From Clostridiales bacterium (lineage in GTDB: Bacteria; Bacillota; Clostridia; Christensenellales; CAG-138), in assembly GCA_013824375.1 (NCBI GenBank), contig PNNR01000051.1, positions 1-43,014 of the forward strand: DNA of 43,014 nt, read 5' to 3'. Below the pieces are notes generated by a model. The model had not been told where the DNA came from, ran no database searches, and saw only the letters and a program-made list of their open reading frames with translations. Made by a program: the position numbers and the translations under genes. Of the stretch, positions 19,381 through 28,337 are shown one piece after another (the stretch's first letter is position 1; each line of letters begins with the position of its first letter).

Positions 19381-19427
19381 GTTCAATCAGAATCAACACG
19401 TTGACGGGCGGATTCGTTCCGCTCGTT

Positions 19428-19452
19428 TTCGAAGTGTCTTCGAAGATTTTTT
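19428..19452 (+). terminator. Rho-independent terminator/attenuator between asp23 and amaP
   Basis: TTCGAAG-TGT-CTTCGAA, then GATTTTTTG. Confidence 0.75.
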
Positions 19453-19518
19453 GTATTCCAGGTTGATCCGTCCGCCGCAAAAAAAGCGTGCTGAGAACAA
19501 GAAGGGGTTTAGGATTTT

Positions 19519-20091
19519 ATGAAACTCAAGTTTTTTGACCGGTTTTTGTTGGGAATTCTATTGATTGCTGCTATTCTCGTATCGTTTGTTTTGTTCGGCA
19601 TAGCGGCGAACATCATTCGGGAAGACATGGTTGTAGACTTTGTCTCGCTGTTCTATATGTTCCGTGAGAATGCCATGATCCTCGCGGGCAGCGGACTGTT
19701 GCTGCTACTGATCTGTATCAAGCTGCTTTTTGCTGGCAGAGGCAAAAAAACGGATACAAGACCCGCGTCTGCGTTGATGAAACAGACGGAGTTCGGCGGC
19801 ACCTACATTTCGTTGGAAGCCATCGACAGCATGGTGCAGAAGCACTGCCGCGCAGTACCCCGCGTTAAGGACGTGCACACCACGCTGCAATCGACAGAGA
19901 CCGGCATCACCCTCGGCATTCGCCTGTGCGTACTGCCGGATACGGATGTAGTCACGCTATCTGGCGAGCTGCAGAAATCTGTGAAAGAGAACGTGGAAGC
20001 ACTGACAGGCATCCATGTCAATGAAATAGGTGTACTGGTGGAAAGCGCGACTCCAGCCGCGACGGCGACCGCCGTCAGCCGTGCAGAGTGA
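19519..20091 (+). CDS. amaP: Alkaline shock response membrane anchor protein AmaP
   Basis: Two N-terminal TM helices followed by an Asp23-like domain; followed by a DUF2273 gene. Confidence 0.87.
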   Translation: MKLKFFDRFLLGILLIAAILVSFVLFGIAANIIREDMVVDFVSLFYMFRENAMILAGSGLLLLLICIKLLFAGRGKKTDTRPASALMKQTEFGGTYISLEAIDSMVQKHCRAVPRVKDVHTTLQSTETGITLGIRLCVLPDTDVVTLSGELQKSVKENVEALTGIHVNEIGVLVESATPAATATAVSRAE

Positions 20092-20101
20092 GGGAAAAAC
20101 A

Positions 20102-20323
20102 ATGAACGCATTTTTGGAGTTTGTAAAAACCCATAAGTTTACCGTGCTTCTTGTGCTCGTTGGTCTGGTGCTGTCAATTCTGTTCTTCACCATCGGCTTC
20201 TGGCGCACGATCCTGCTGTTCGTCATCCTCGCGATCTGCTTCCTGTTCGGTTATCTGCTCGACCAGAGCGGACCGGAGGGAATCAAGGATTTTTTCAATA
20301 AGCTCTTTGGCAAAAAAGCATAA
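20102..20323 (+). CDS. DUF2273 small membrane protein
   Basis: 73 aa MNAFLEFVKTHKFTVLLVLVGLVLSILFFTIGFWRTILLFVILAICFLFGYLLDQ; typical asp23-amaP-DUF2273-nusB order. Confidence 0.87.
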   Translation: MNAFLEFVKTHKFTVLLVLVGLVLSILFFTIGFWRTILLFVILAICFLFGYLLDQSGPEGIKDFFNKLFGKKA

Positions 20324-20384
20324 AGCCCTGCATCCACTGAGGAAGCAAACCAAGAAATCTACATAGACTGGAATTCGATCGACC

Positions 20385-20798
20385 ATGAGCAGAACCACCG
20401 CGCGCGAAGTCGCAATGATGATGCACTTTTCCAATCTGTTGGGCGGAGAGGATACTCCCGAACACGTCTGCGAGAAAGCCGAGTTGCTCGGCACGCTGGA
20501 TGAGGAGGATCTTCTCTACGTCAGCCAGATGCTCGAAGGCGTGCAGGTGCATACGGAAGAGATCGACGAATACGTCAGCCGCTATTCCAAGGACTGGATG
20601 ATCGATCGCATCGCGCGAGTGGATTTGAGTATTCTTCGTGTTGCGATCTATGAAATGCTATATCGAAAAGAAGACGTGCCGACCGGCGCCGCGATCAACG
20701 AAGCGGTGGAGCTCGCGAAACGCTATGGCGGAGAGCGCTCCTACGCGTTTGTCAACGGCATTCTCGGCAGCGTCGCAAAGGAGCTCGTTTCCCCGTGA
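20385..20798 (+). CDS. nusB: Transcription antitermination factor NusB
   Basis: RTTAREVAMMMHFSNLL...IDRIARVDLSILRVAIYEMLYRKEDVPTGAAINEAVELAKRYGGERSYAFVNGILGSV. Confidence 0.96.
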   Translation: MSRTTAREVAMMMHFSNLLGGEDTPEHVCEKAELLGTLDEEDLLYVSQMLEGVQVHTEEIDEYVSRYSKDWMIDRIARVDLSILRVAIYEMLYRKEDVPTGAAINEAVELAKRYGGERSYAFVNGILGSVAKELVSP

Positions 20799-21748
20799 AC
20801 GGGCTGTTTCTCGGCGTCGATACCAGCAACTATACGACGTCTGTATCCTGTGTTTCAAACGAAGGCATCGTTTTCGAGCGGAGAACGATGCTTTCTGTGC
20901 CGTTGGGCAATCGGGGTCTTCGGCAGAGCGACGCCGTGTTTCAACACGTTCGCAACCTGCCGCCGTTGATAGAGGCAATATTATCTTCCGTTGACCGCAA
21001 TACGATTCAAGCCGTTGCAGTCAGCGCGAAACCGACCGCCGCGGAAGAGTCCTATATGCCAGTGTTTCTCGCGGGAAAACTCGCGGCGGTTTCGATCGCA
21101 TCTTCGTTCGATATTCCAATATTCGAAACCACACATCAGGCGGGACATGTCCGCGCCGCGCTGCTAGGTCAGGAGGAACAGTTTTCCGAAGGCTTGTTTC
21201 TTGCGATGCATCTTTCCGGCGGAACAACGGATCTTCTGCTCGTGCGGCGGGAGAATGGTTTACTCGGGGATATCACGCGCATCGGCGGCTGTGACGATCT
21301 GCACGCGGGACAGTTTGTCGACCGCGTCGGCGTTCGCCTCGGGCTGCCGTTCCCAAGCGGCGTTTCGCTCGAATTGCTTGCGAATGCCGCGCAAGATCGT
21401 TCGATCAAGCTGCCCGCAAACGTCCGCGGACTCAACTGCTCGTTCTCCGGGCAGGAGTCGCAATGCCAGCGGTTGATCGACAGCGGTGCGGATCGGGAAG
21501 CCGTTGCCTATGCCGTCTATGACTGCATGGCGCGCACGTTTACAAAGCTTCTCACCAACGCGTTTGCCGAAACAGGTGTGAAGAAGGCACTGCTCTCCGG
21601 CGGCGTATCGGGCAGCCTTTTGTTGCGCACACTGTTGCGCGAGAGGTTGGAGCAGGAACTTTTTTACGCGCAAAACGGACTTTCTTCGGACAACGCCGTC
21701 GGAACCGCGCTGCTTGCACGGGACTTTTATCAAAAACAATCGCGCTGA
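20795..21748 (+). CDS. TsaD/Kae1-like paralog (annotated in Clostridia as O-sialoglycoprotein endopeptidase-like)
   Basis: GVDTSNYTTSV; HQAGH metal motif; MHLSGGTTDLLLV; GGVSGSLLLRTLL...SSDNAVGTALLA; between nusB and xseA. Confidence 0.83.
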   Translation: MNGLFLGVDTSNYTTSVSCVSNEGIVFERRTMLSVPLGNRGLRQSDAVFQHVRNLPPLIEAILSSVDRNTIQAVAVSAKPTAAEESYMPVFLAGKLAAVSIASSFDIPIFETTHQAGHVRAALLGQEEQFSEGLFLAMHLSGGTTDLLLVRRENGLLGDITRIGGCDDLHAGQFVDRVGVRLGLPFPSGVSLELLANAAQDRSIKLPANVRGLNCSFSGQESQCQRLIDSGADREAVAYAVYDCMARTFTKLLTNAFAETGVKKALLSGGVSGSLLLRTLLRERLEQELFYAQNGLSSDNAVGTALLARDFYQKQSR

Positions 21749-21780
21749 GCGGGGTGCGAGGATTACGGGAGGTGAACGGC

Positions 21781-23013
21781 ATGGAGCAGGCTTTAACGCC
21801 TGTGTTTCGCGTGAGCGAACTAAACGAATACGTCTCACTCGTGCTCTCCAACGACCCGAACCTATGTGGCCTCAGGGTCAGCGGCGAGATCACCGGCTTC
21901 AAACGGCACTCGTCGGGGCACCTGTATTTCTCGCTCAAGGATGAAAACGCGCTTGTGCGCTGCGTGATGTTTCGTCAGCAGGCGATACGCCTCAACTTTC
22001 AACCGCAGGACGGTATGCAGGTGCTGCTCTACGGCAAAGCTTCGCTATACGAAAAGGACGGCTCGTTCCAGCTCTATGCCAATTACCTCAAGAAGAGCGG
22101 CGAGGGCGAGCTGTATTTAAAGTTTCTCGCACTGAAAAGAGAACTGGAAGAGCACGGTTGGTTTGATGAAACGCGCAAGCGTTTGATTCCGTTTTTACCG
22201 CGTCGTGTCGGCGTCGTGACCAGCGGAACGGGCGCTGCTGTGCAGGATATCCTCAATATCATCCACCGCAGGTTTCCCCGCATGCCGGTCGTCGTCGCGA
22301 GCGTTCGCGTGCAGGGCGCAGGCGCCGCGGAAGAGATCGCCAAAGCGATTGCGGAGCTAAACCGCAAACACGCGGCGGATGTGATGATCGTCGGTCGCGG
22401 CGGCGGCAGCATGGAAGACCTCTGGGCATTCAACGAGCCGGTAGTAGTGGAGGCAATCTTCAACAGCGAAATTCCCGTCATCAGCGCGGTCGGGCACGAG
22501 ACGGACTTCACGATTGCGGACTTCGTCGCGGATCTTCGCGCTCCGACACCTTCCGCAGCGGCGGAATTATGCGTGCCGGAGATGGAAGCTTGCTATGAAG
22601 CCGTGCGGCTGCAAAGCGAAAGGATGCGCCGCGCGTTGAACGCAAAGCTGGAGCGTATGCGATCGAATATCAGACTTTTCGCCTCTGCAAAAGCGTTTCG
22701 TTTACTGGAAAACAGGCTCATGAACGAACGGCAGACACTTGACGGCATCCGAGAACGCGCATTTCGCGGCGCGCGGGAAAAAATTAGCGATACGCGGTCA
22801 GAACTTGCCCGCATACGCGCGCAGTTAACGGCGCTCGATCCTTCCGCCGTGCTGGAGCGCGGCTATGCGATTTTGACCAATTTGGGCGGTCACGCGCTCG
22901 GCGGAGTAACCGCCATGCATCCCGGCGACGCGGTCAATATCCGCATGCGCGACGGCGTTGCGGGCGCACGGATTGAAACGGTGACGGGAACGGATAACAC
23001 AAAAGGAGAATGA
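21781..23013 (+). CDS. xseA: Exodeoxyribonuclease VII large subunit
   Basis: VSELNEYVSLVLSNDPNLCGLRVSGEITGFKRHSSGHLYFSLKDENALVRCVMF...ARGGGSMEDLWAFNEP-type motif; start ATG 21781. Confidence 0.97.
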   Translation: MEQALTPVFRVSELNEYVSLVLSNDPNLCGLRVSGEITGFKRHSSGHLYFSLKDENALVRCVMFRQQAIRLNFQPQDGMQVLLYGKASLYEKDGSFQLYANYLKKSGEGELYLKFLALKRELEEHGWFDETRKRLIPFLPRRVGVVTSGTGAAVQDILNIIHRRFPRMPVVVASVRVQGAGAAEEIAKAIAELNRKHAADVMIVGRGGGSMEDLWAFNEPVVVEAIFNSEIPVISAVGHETDFTIADFVADLRAPTPSAAAELCVPEMEACYEAVRLQSERMRRALNAKLERMRSNIRLFASAKAFRLLENRLMNERQTLDGIRERAFRGAREKISDTRSELARIRAQLTALDPSAVLERGYAILTNLGGHALGGVTAMHPGDAVNIRMRDGVAGARIETVTGTDNTKGE

Positions 23014-23016
23014 AAG

Positions 23017-23229
23017 ATGGAGCAATCGGTACGGTTTGAAGAAGCCATGCAGAAGCTTTCGGATATTGTCAGCAAACTTGAAAGCGCGGAAGGTTCGCTC
23101 GACGAGATGATTCATCTATACGAACAGGGCATGACACTCGTACAATCCTGCGAGCGGCAGCTCGACGCGTATGAGGCGACCATCACACGGCTTAACGAGA
23201 CAGCGGAGGCGAAGAGCGATGCTGAGTGA
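23017..23229 (+). CDS. xseB: Exodeoxyribonuclease VII small subunit
   Basis: RFEEAMQKLSDIVSKLESAEGSLDEMIHLYEQGMTLVQSCERQLDAYEATI. Confidence 0.97.
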   Translation: MEQSVRFEEAMQKLSDIVSKLESAEGSLDEMIHLYEQGMTLVQSCERQLDAYEATITRLNETAEAKSDAE

Positions 23230-24060
23230 ACGGTTGACGCAGTACTCCGTCTGACGGAGGAGAAGCTCGCTGAGTTGCTCAGCGAAGGTGATCGCGCACC
23301 GATTTTGCAGGAAAGCATGGCTTACAGCGTGTTTTCCGGTGGAAAACGTATACGTCCCGCGCTTTGTATGGCGGCCTGTGAACTCTGCGGCGGCAAACCG
23401 GAAGACGCGCTGCTTGCCGCATGTGCATTGGAGATGATTCACACATATTCGCTGATTCACGACGATTTGCCCGCGATGGACAACGACGATATGCGCCGCG
23501 GCAAACCAAGCAATCATAAAGCATTCGGCGAGGCAAACGCGATTCTTGCCGGAGACGGTCTGTTGTCCCTCGCATTTTATGCTCTTTCACTCTGCCCGCA
23601 TATAGATGCGCTTACAGCCATTTCTAAAAGTTCGTTTGAGATGGTCATGGGTCAGAGCCTCGACGTCAACAGTGGTGGGGATGAGTCGCTTCTGCGCCAG
23701 TTGCAGGATTATAAAACGGGCGCGTTGTTTCGCGCGTCGGTTGCCGCGGGAGCTGCCTGTGCGGGCGCAAGCAAAGAACAGCGCGAAGCCTTGATTCGTT
23801 TTGCGGATGCATATGGCATGCTGTTTCAAATCACGGATGACATACTTGACACCGAAGGCGAAGCCACAGTGCTCGGAAAGACGGTCGGCAAAGATGCGGA
23901 AGAAGGCAAAACGACGTTTGTGACCGTTTATGGATTGGAGCGCGCAAAAGAATATTCTAAGATTTATGCTCGCGAAGCGCGGGATGCTGTGCTCGAGGTC
24001 GGCGAAAACACCGCGTTCTTCACAGAGCTGATCAGCTTTACGTTAACGCGGAAATCCTGA
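23219..24060 (+). CDS. ispA: Polyprenyl (farnesyl/geranyl) diphosphate synthase, with an apparent frameshift near 23252
   Basis: GGKRIRPALC, LIHDDLPAMDNDDMRRGKPSNHK, DDILDTEGEATVLGKTVGKDAEEGKTTFV. Likely start ATG 23219 overlaps the xseB end, but MLSERLTQYSV* breaks and LTEEKLAELLSEGD continues in another frame; fallback start TTG 23275. Confidence 0.9.
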
Positions 24061-24098
24061 TCTAACCATATTACATTTATAAGAAAGAATATTACACA

Positions 24099-25925
24099 AT
24101 GAATCGTTACCCTGTACTCGATAAAGTCAACTCGCTGGAAGACTTTAAAATGCTAAAGGAAAGCGAACTGCCCGTTCTCGCGGCGCAGATGCGCCAATTT
24201 ATGATTGAACACATCGCACGCTGCGGAGGGCATCTCGCCTCCAGCCTCGGCGTAGTGGAGTTGACCATCGCCATGCACCGCGCGTTCAACAGCCCGACAG
24301 ATCGCATCATCTTCGACGTCGGGCATCAAGCGTATGCACATAAAATTATTACAGGACGCAGAGAAGCATTCTGTACATTGCGGCAGACAGATGGCCTCTC
24401 CGGGTTTCCCAAGCGTGAGGAAAGCGCGCATGACCATTTCAATACGGGACATGCATCAACGGCGATTTCCGCGGCGCTCGGCATGGCACGCGCGATGAAG
24501 TTGCGCGAGGAAGATGGCGTCGCCATCGCGCTCGTCGGTGACGGCGCGCTCACGGGCGGGCTTGCGTTCGAGGGGCTAAATGACGCGGGTCAGGCTGATG
24601 TTCCAATGATTGTGATTCTCAACGACAACGAAATGTCGATTTCGCCGAACGTCGGAGCCGTGCATAGAATGCTTGTAAATATGCGCTCCAGCAGATGGTA
24701 CGTACGTTTCAAGAGAAGGTTGGTTCGCTCGCTGGATTCTGGTATATTCGGCCGTTGGCTCTCGCGCCATATGGAGAACTTGAAAAACCGCATCAAAAGC
24801 TTTTTGATGCCTGTTCGCTTGTTTGAGGACATGGGGTTTCTATATCTCGGGCCGATCGACGGACATAATATTGATGAACTTATAAGAATGTTCCGACGCG
24901 CAAAGGAATTGCATGTCCCTGTGATCGTCCACTGTATTACACAAAAAGGCAAGGGATATACCTTTTCAGAACGTAATCCGGAAAAATTCCATGGCGTCGC
25001 TCCGTTTTCCATCGATACGGGAGATGTTGAAACCACGCTGAAAAAGAGCAACAGCAGTGTTTTTGGCGATACGATAGTATCGCTTGCCCAAAAAGATCCG
25101 GCGATCGTGGCGATATCCGCAGCGATGCCGATCGGTACGGGGTTGAGCGAGTTTGCAAGCCGCTTCCCAAACCGTTTCTTTGACGTAGGCATCGCGGAAG
25201 AACACGCGCTGACTATGGCGGCCGGCATGGCGGCAGGCGGACTCAAGCCCGTTGTCGCGATCTATTCAACATTCTTGCAACGCGGCTATGATCAGATTCT
25301 GCATGACATCTGTTTACAAAAATTGCCGGTTGTCCTAGCGGTTGACCGTGCGGGCCTCGTCGGTGACGACGGCGAGACACATCAGGGCGTATATGACATC
25401 GCGTTTCTTTCGACCATGCCGAACATGACGATCTACTCGCCTGCTACACAACAGGAGCTAGTCCATATGCTCGAGCTCGCGATTTCGCGCGGTGAACCCG
25501 CAGCTGTACGCTATCCGCGCGGGAGCCTGATGCAAGCTGTTTCTGCCCAGCCGGTAGAAAAAGGCGTTTGGGAAGAGCTGCTGCCAATCAATGATCGAGT
25601 TGTCATCGCAACCGGCGCGATGGTCGCCGTCGCAATCCACGTATGCCGTAAACTCGGTGCCGGACTCATCAACGCGCGAACGGTTCAGCCGATGGATGAA
25701 GCGATGCTGGCGAGAGTCAAATATGTAGCAAAACGCGTTATCGTTATGGAAGAAGGCGTAGATTGTCTCGGTTTGCGCGTAAACGCAGCTCTCTCACCGG
25801 TTCCGGTCGTTCGGATGTGCGTGCCGAACGATCCTGTTTCGCAGGCCTGCGTGAATCATCAGAGGCAGTTCTGCGGACTCACCGCTGAAGCGCTGGAAGA
25901 GAAACTGACGGAGGAACATTCATGA
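24099..25925 (+). CDS. dxs: 1-deoxy-D-xylulose-5-phosphate synthase
   Basis: DVGHQAYAHKIITGR, HFNTGHASTAISAALGMA, GDGALTGGLAFEGLNDAG, DRAGLVGDDGETHQGVYDIAFL. Confidence 0.97.
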   Translation: MNRYPVLDKVNSLEDFKMLKESELPVLAAQMRQFMIEHIARCGGHLASSLGVVELTIAMHRAFNSPTDRIIFDVGHQAYAHKIITGRREAFCTLRQTDGLSGFPKREESAHDHFNTGHASTAISAALGMARAMKLREEDGVAIALVGDGALTGGLAFEGLNDAGQADVPMIVILNDNEMSISPNVGAVHRMLVNMRSSRWYVRFKRRLVRSLDSGIFGRWLSRHMENLKNRIKSFLMPVRLFEDMGFLYLGPIDGHNIDELIRMFRRAKELHVPVIVHCITQKGKGYTFSERNPEKFHGVAPFSIDTGDVETTLKKSNSSVFGDTIVSLAQKDPAIVAISAAMPIGTGLSEFASRFPNRFFDVGIAEEHALTMAAGMAAGGLKPVVAIYSTFLQRGYDQILHDICLQKLPVVLAVDRAGLVGDDGETHQGVYDIAFLSTMPNMTIYSPATQQELVHMLELAISRGEPAAVRYPRGSLMQAVSAQPVEKGVWEELLPINDRVVIATGAMVAVAIHVCRKLGAGLINARTVQPMDEAMLARVKYVAKRVIVMEEGVDCLGLRVNAALSPVPVVRMCVPNDPVSQACVNHQRQFCGLTAEALEEKLTEEHS

Positions 25926-26734
25926 AGACGCGCCTTGATGTCGCGCTGTTTGAGCGCGGGCTTGCCAAAAGCCGCGAGGAGGCGCACGCCCTCGTGCTCG
26001 CAGGACAGGTTTATCTAGGCGAGGTAAAGGCGGAAAAAGCGGGACAATTTGTCACAGAAGACGCGCAGATCAACGTGCGCGGGGATACCTGTCCGTTTGT
26101 CAGCCGCGGCGGATACAAACTGAAAAAGGCTTTGGACACGTTTCCGATCACGCTAACGGATAAAACTTGTGCGGATATCGGCGCCTCAACGGGAGGCTTT
26201 ACGGACTGCATGCTGCAGCATGGTGCGAAAAAAGTATATGCCATAGACGTGGGTTACGGACAACTCGATTGGAAATTGCGTAGCGACGAACGTGTTGTCA
26301 CGCTGGAACGTACCAACGCACGATTTATGGAACAAGCGTGGTTTGAAGGCGGTTTGGATTTCGCGTCCATTGACGTTTCCTTTATTTCACTCGATAAGAT
26401 ATTGCCGCCGCTGATTTCTTGTCTCACGGAAGGCGGGCAGGTGGTCGCTCTCATCAAACCGCAGTTTGAGGCGGGCAGGAATAAAGTTGGCAAACATGGT
26501 GTCGTCTCGGAAGAGAGCACGCATGTTGAGGTAATCGACCGTGTGCTTGATGTCGCTCATAATTCGGGATATTGTGTAAGGGGGCTGACATATTCACCCA
26601 TTCGCGGTCCGAAAGGCAATATCGAGTTTCTCTTATATCTGGAAAAATGCATACATAACAAACAATTTGCAACTGAAATCGACCATAACACAGCCATTTC
26701 TGTTGTTGATGACGCACACAATTCGTGCATATAA
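25922..26734 (+). CDS. tlyA: TlyA-family rRNA (cytidine-2'-O)-methyltransferase
   Basis: S4 domain TRLDVALFERGLAKSREEAHALVLAGQVYL; FVSRGGYKLKKAL; DIGASTGGFTDCMLQHGAKKVYAIDVGYGQL. Confidence 0.95.
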   Translation: MKTRLDVALFERGLAKSREEAHALVLAGQVYLGEVKAEKAGQFVTEDAQINVRGDTCPFVSRGGYKLKKALDTFPITLTDKTCADIGASTGGFTDCMLQHGAKKVYAIDVGYGQLDWKLRSDERVVTLERTNARFMEQAWFEGGLDFASIDVSFISLDKILPPLISCLTEGGQVVALIKPQFEAGRNKVGKHGVVSEESTHVEVIDRVLDVAHNSGYCVRGLTYSPIRGPKGNIEFLLYLEKCIHNKQFATEIDHNTAISVVDDAHNSCI

Positions 26735-26757
26735 AGCATACATATTCATAATTTCTC

Positions 26758-26786
26758 TTGTATTTTTATAAGTGACGCCATATAAT
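26758..26786 (+). promoter_or_regulatory. SigA promoter for nadK
   Basis: TTGTAT (26758-26763), 17-nt spacer, TATAAT (26781-26786). Confidence 0.75.
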
Positions 26787-26799
26787 ATGTACATATTAT
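26782..26799. promoter_or_regulatory. 18-bp perfect palindrome overlapping the nadK -10 box
   Basis: ATAATATGTACATATTAT equals its own reverse complement. Confidence 0.65.
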
Positions 26800-26818
26800 C
26801 TTTTTGGGAGCGAAAACG

Positions 26819-27610
26819 ATGAAAATCGGCTTTGCTGGGAATCTCGATAAGGAAGGCATCGCCGAATTTCGTGCCCGCTTGATGGAGCAGGCAACTGGCC
26901 TTGGCGAAGAAGCGATCGCGATCGACAGCGTTGAAGCGTTGCGTCTTGAGCAATATGCGCCACAGCTTCTTGTCGTGATCGGCGGGGACGGGACATTGCT
27001 TCGCTTTGCCTCGGAAGCTGCCCAAAGGAATATTCCGCTATTGGGCGTCAACCTCGGAAGAATCGGGTTTTTAAGCGAAATCGCAATGAACGAGTTCTCA
27101 AGCGCGATCGAGCGGATTCAACGGAAAGACTATCGCATCGAGGAGCGCATGACGCTTCTATGCAGCATCAACGAAGTGCCATTTGCTAGTTGCCTCAACG
27201 ATATCATGATCGCGAAGCAGTCATTTTCCGGGACAATCCACATCGACATGTTTTGCGACGGACAATCCGTAGGATCCGTTTTTTCGGACGGCATTATTGC
27301 AAGCACGCCAACCGGCAGCACGGCATATAATCTTTCCGCGGGCGGCCCTGTTGTGACGCAGTCGCTCGACAGCATCATCGTGACGGCAGTATGCTCGCAT
27401 ACGCTGCACATCCGTCCCATCGTCAGTGCGCCGGACGCAGTCTGGACGTTCCGCGTCAACGGTGAAGGATTTGTAGCGGGTGACGGCATCAAGCTCCGCA
27501 ACGTCAATCCTGATGATCGCATCATTGTGACACGTTCCAACCTACGCGTCCGATTCATACGATTTCAGGAACACAATGTATTCGAACTCATCAGACAGAA
27601 ACTTACCTGA
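26819..27610 (+). CDS. nadK: NAD kinase
   Basis: LLVVIGGDGTLLRFA, GVNLGRIGFLSEI, IIASTPTGSTAYNLSAGGPVV; ATG 26819 after GGGAG. Confidence 0.96.
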   Translation: MKIGFAGNLDKEGIAEFRARLMEQATGLGEEAIAIDSVEALRLEQYAPQLLVVIGGDGTLLRFASEAAQRNIPLLGVNLGRIGFLSEIAMNEFSSAIERIQRKDYRIEERMTLLCSINEVPFASCLNDIMIAKQSFSGTIHIDMFCDGQSVGSVFSDGIIASTPTGSTAYNLSAGGPVVTQSLDSIIVTAVCSHTLHIRPIVSAPDAVWTFRVNGEGFVAGDGIKLRNVNPDDRIIVTRSNLRVRFIRFQEHNVFELIRQKLT

Positions 27611-27755
27611 GCACAGTCGATCTTCGGATTCTTTGCCGAAAAGGGTTTCGGCATCCAAATAAACAACACGACTCCAAGCCCCGACGAATCGTTCCTCGAC
27701 AGTTCAGCATCTGTAAGAAGCACTCATTATTAATTTAGTATTGGGGATTTGAAAC

Positions 27756-28205
27756 ATGAAGGCAAAAAGGCATGACATGATTTCCAAACTCATCGCTTCG
27801 GAGAACATCGAAACGCAGGAGGAACTTGCCGGAAAACTGCGTGATCATGGGTTTTCCGTCACCCAGGCGACCGTCTCCCGCGACATCAAGGAGCTGCGCT
27901 TGATCAAGGTGCTTACGCCGGAAGGGCGCTATCGCTACGCGACGGTGGAAAAAGCGGAAGCAGACCTACAGGAACGCTTTATCCGCATGTTCAGCAACTG
28001 CGTGCTCTCTGTGACTAGCGCGGGCAACATGATTGTCATCAAGACCATCGCGGGCAGCGCAAACGCCGCTGCGGAAGCGGTGGACACCCTCAAGTGGCCG
28101 GACATCCTCGGCTCTATCGCGGGCGACAATACTATTTTTATTGCAGTTCGTGACGCGAAGAGCGTCGGCGACGTCATCAAGAAGTTCCAGAAAATGCTGA
28201 AATAA
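27756..28205 (+). CDS. argR: Arginine repressor (ArgR/AhrC)
   Basis: LIASENIETQEELAGKLRDHGFSVTQATVSRDIKELRLIKV; AAAEAVDTLKWPDILGSIAGDNTIFIAVRD. Confidence 0.96.
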   Translation: MKAKRHDMISKLIASENIETQEELAGKLRDHGFSVTQATVSRDIKELRLIKVLTPEGRYRYATVEKAEADLQERFIRMFSNCVLSVTSAGNMIVIKTIAGSANAAAEAVDTLKWPDILGSIAGDNTIFIAVRDAKSVGDVIKKFQKMLK

Positions 28206-28226
28206 CTTGGCCCTTCTTGCGGATAT

Positions 28227-28278
28227 TGCGCGCTTTCCTGTCAGCCTCCGAACGGGAGGCTCTCATGATGAGCGCGCA
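28227..28278. repeat. Nested inverted repeat between argR and recN
   Basis: Outer arms TGCGCGCT (28227-28234)/AGCGCGCA (28271-28278); inner hairpin AGCCTCC (28243-28249)/GGAGGCT (28255-28261); no T-tract. Confidence 0.6.
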
Positions 28279-28337
28279 TTGCTGTATTTCAAAACAATAA
28301 TATCGTAGATGCTCATAAAAACAGGAGGGCGTCGAAA

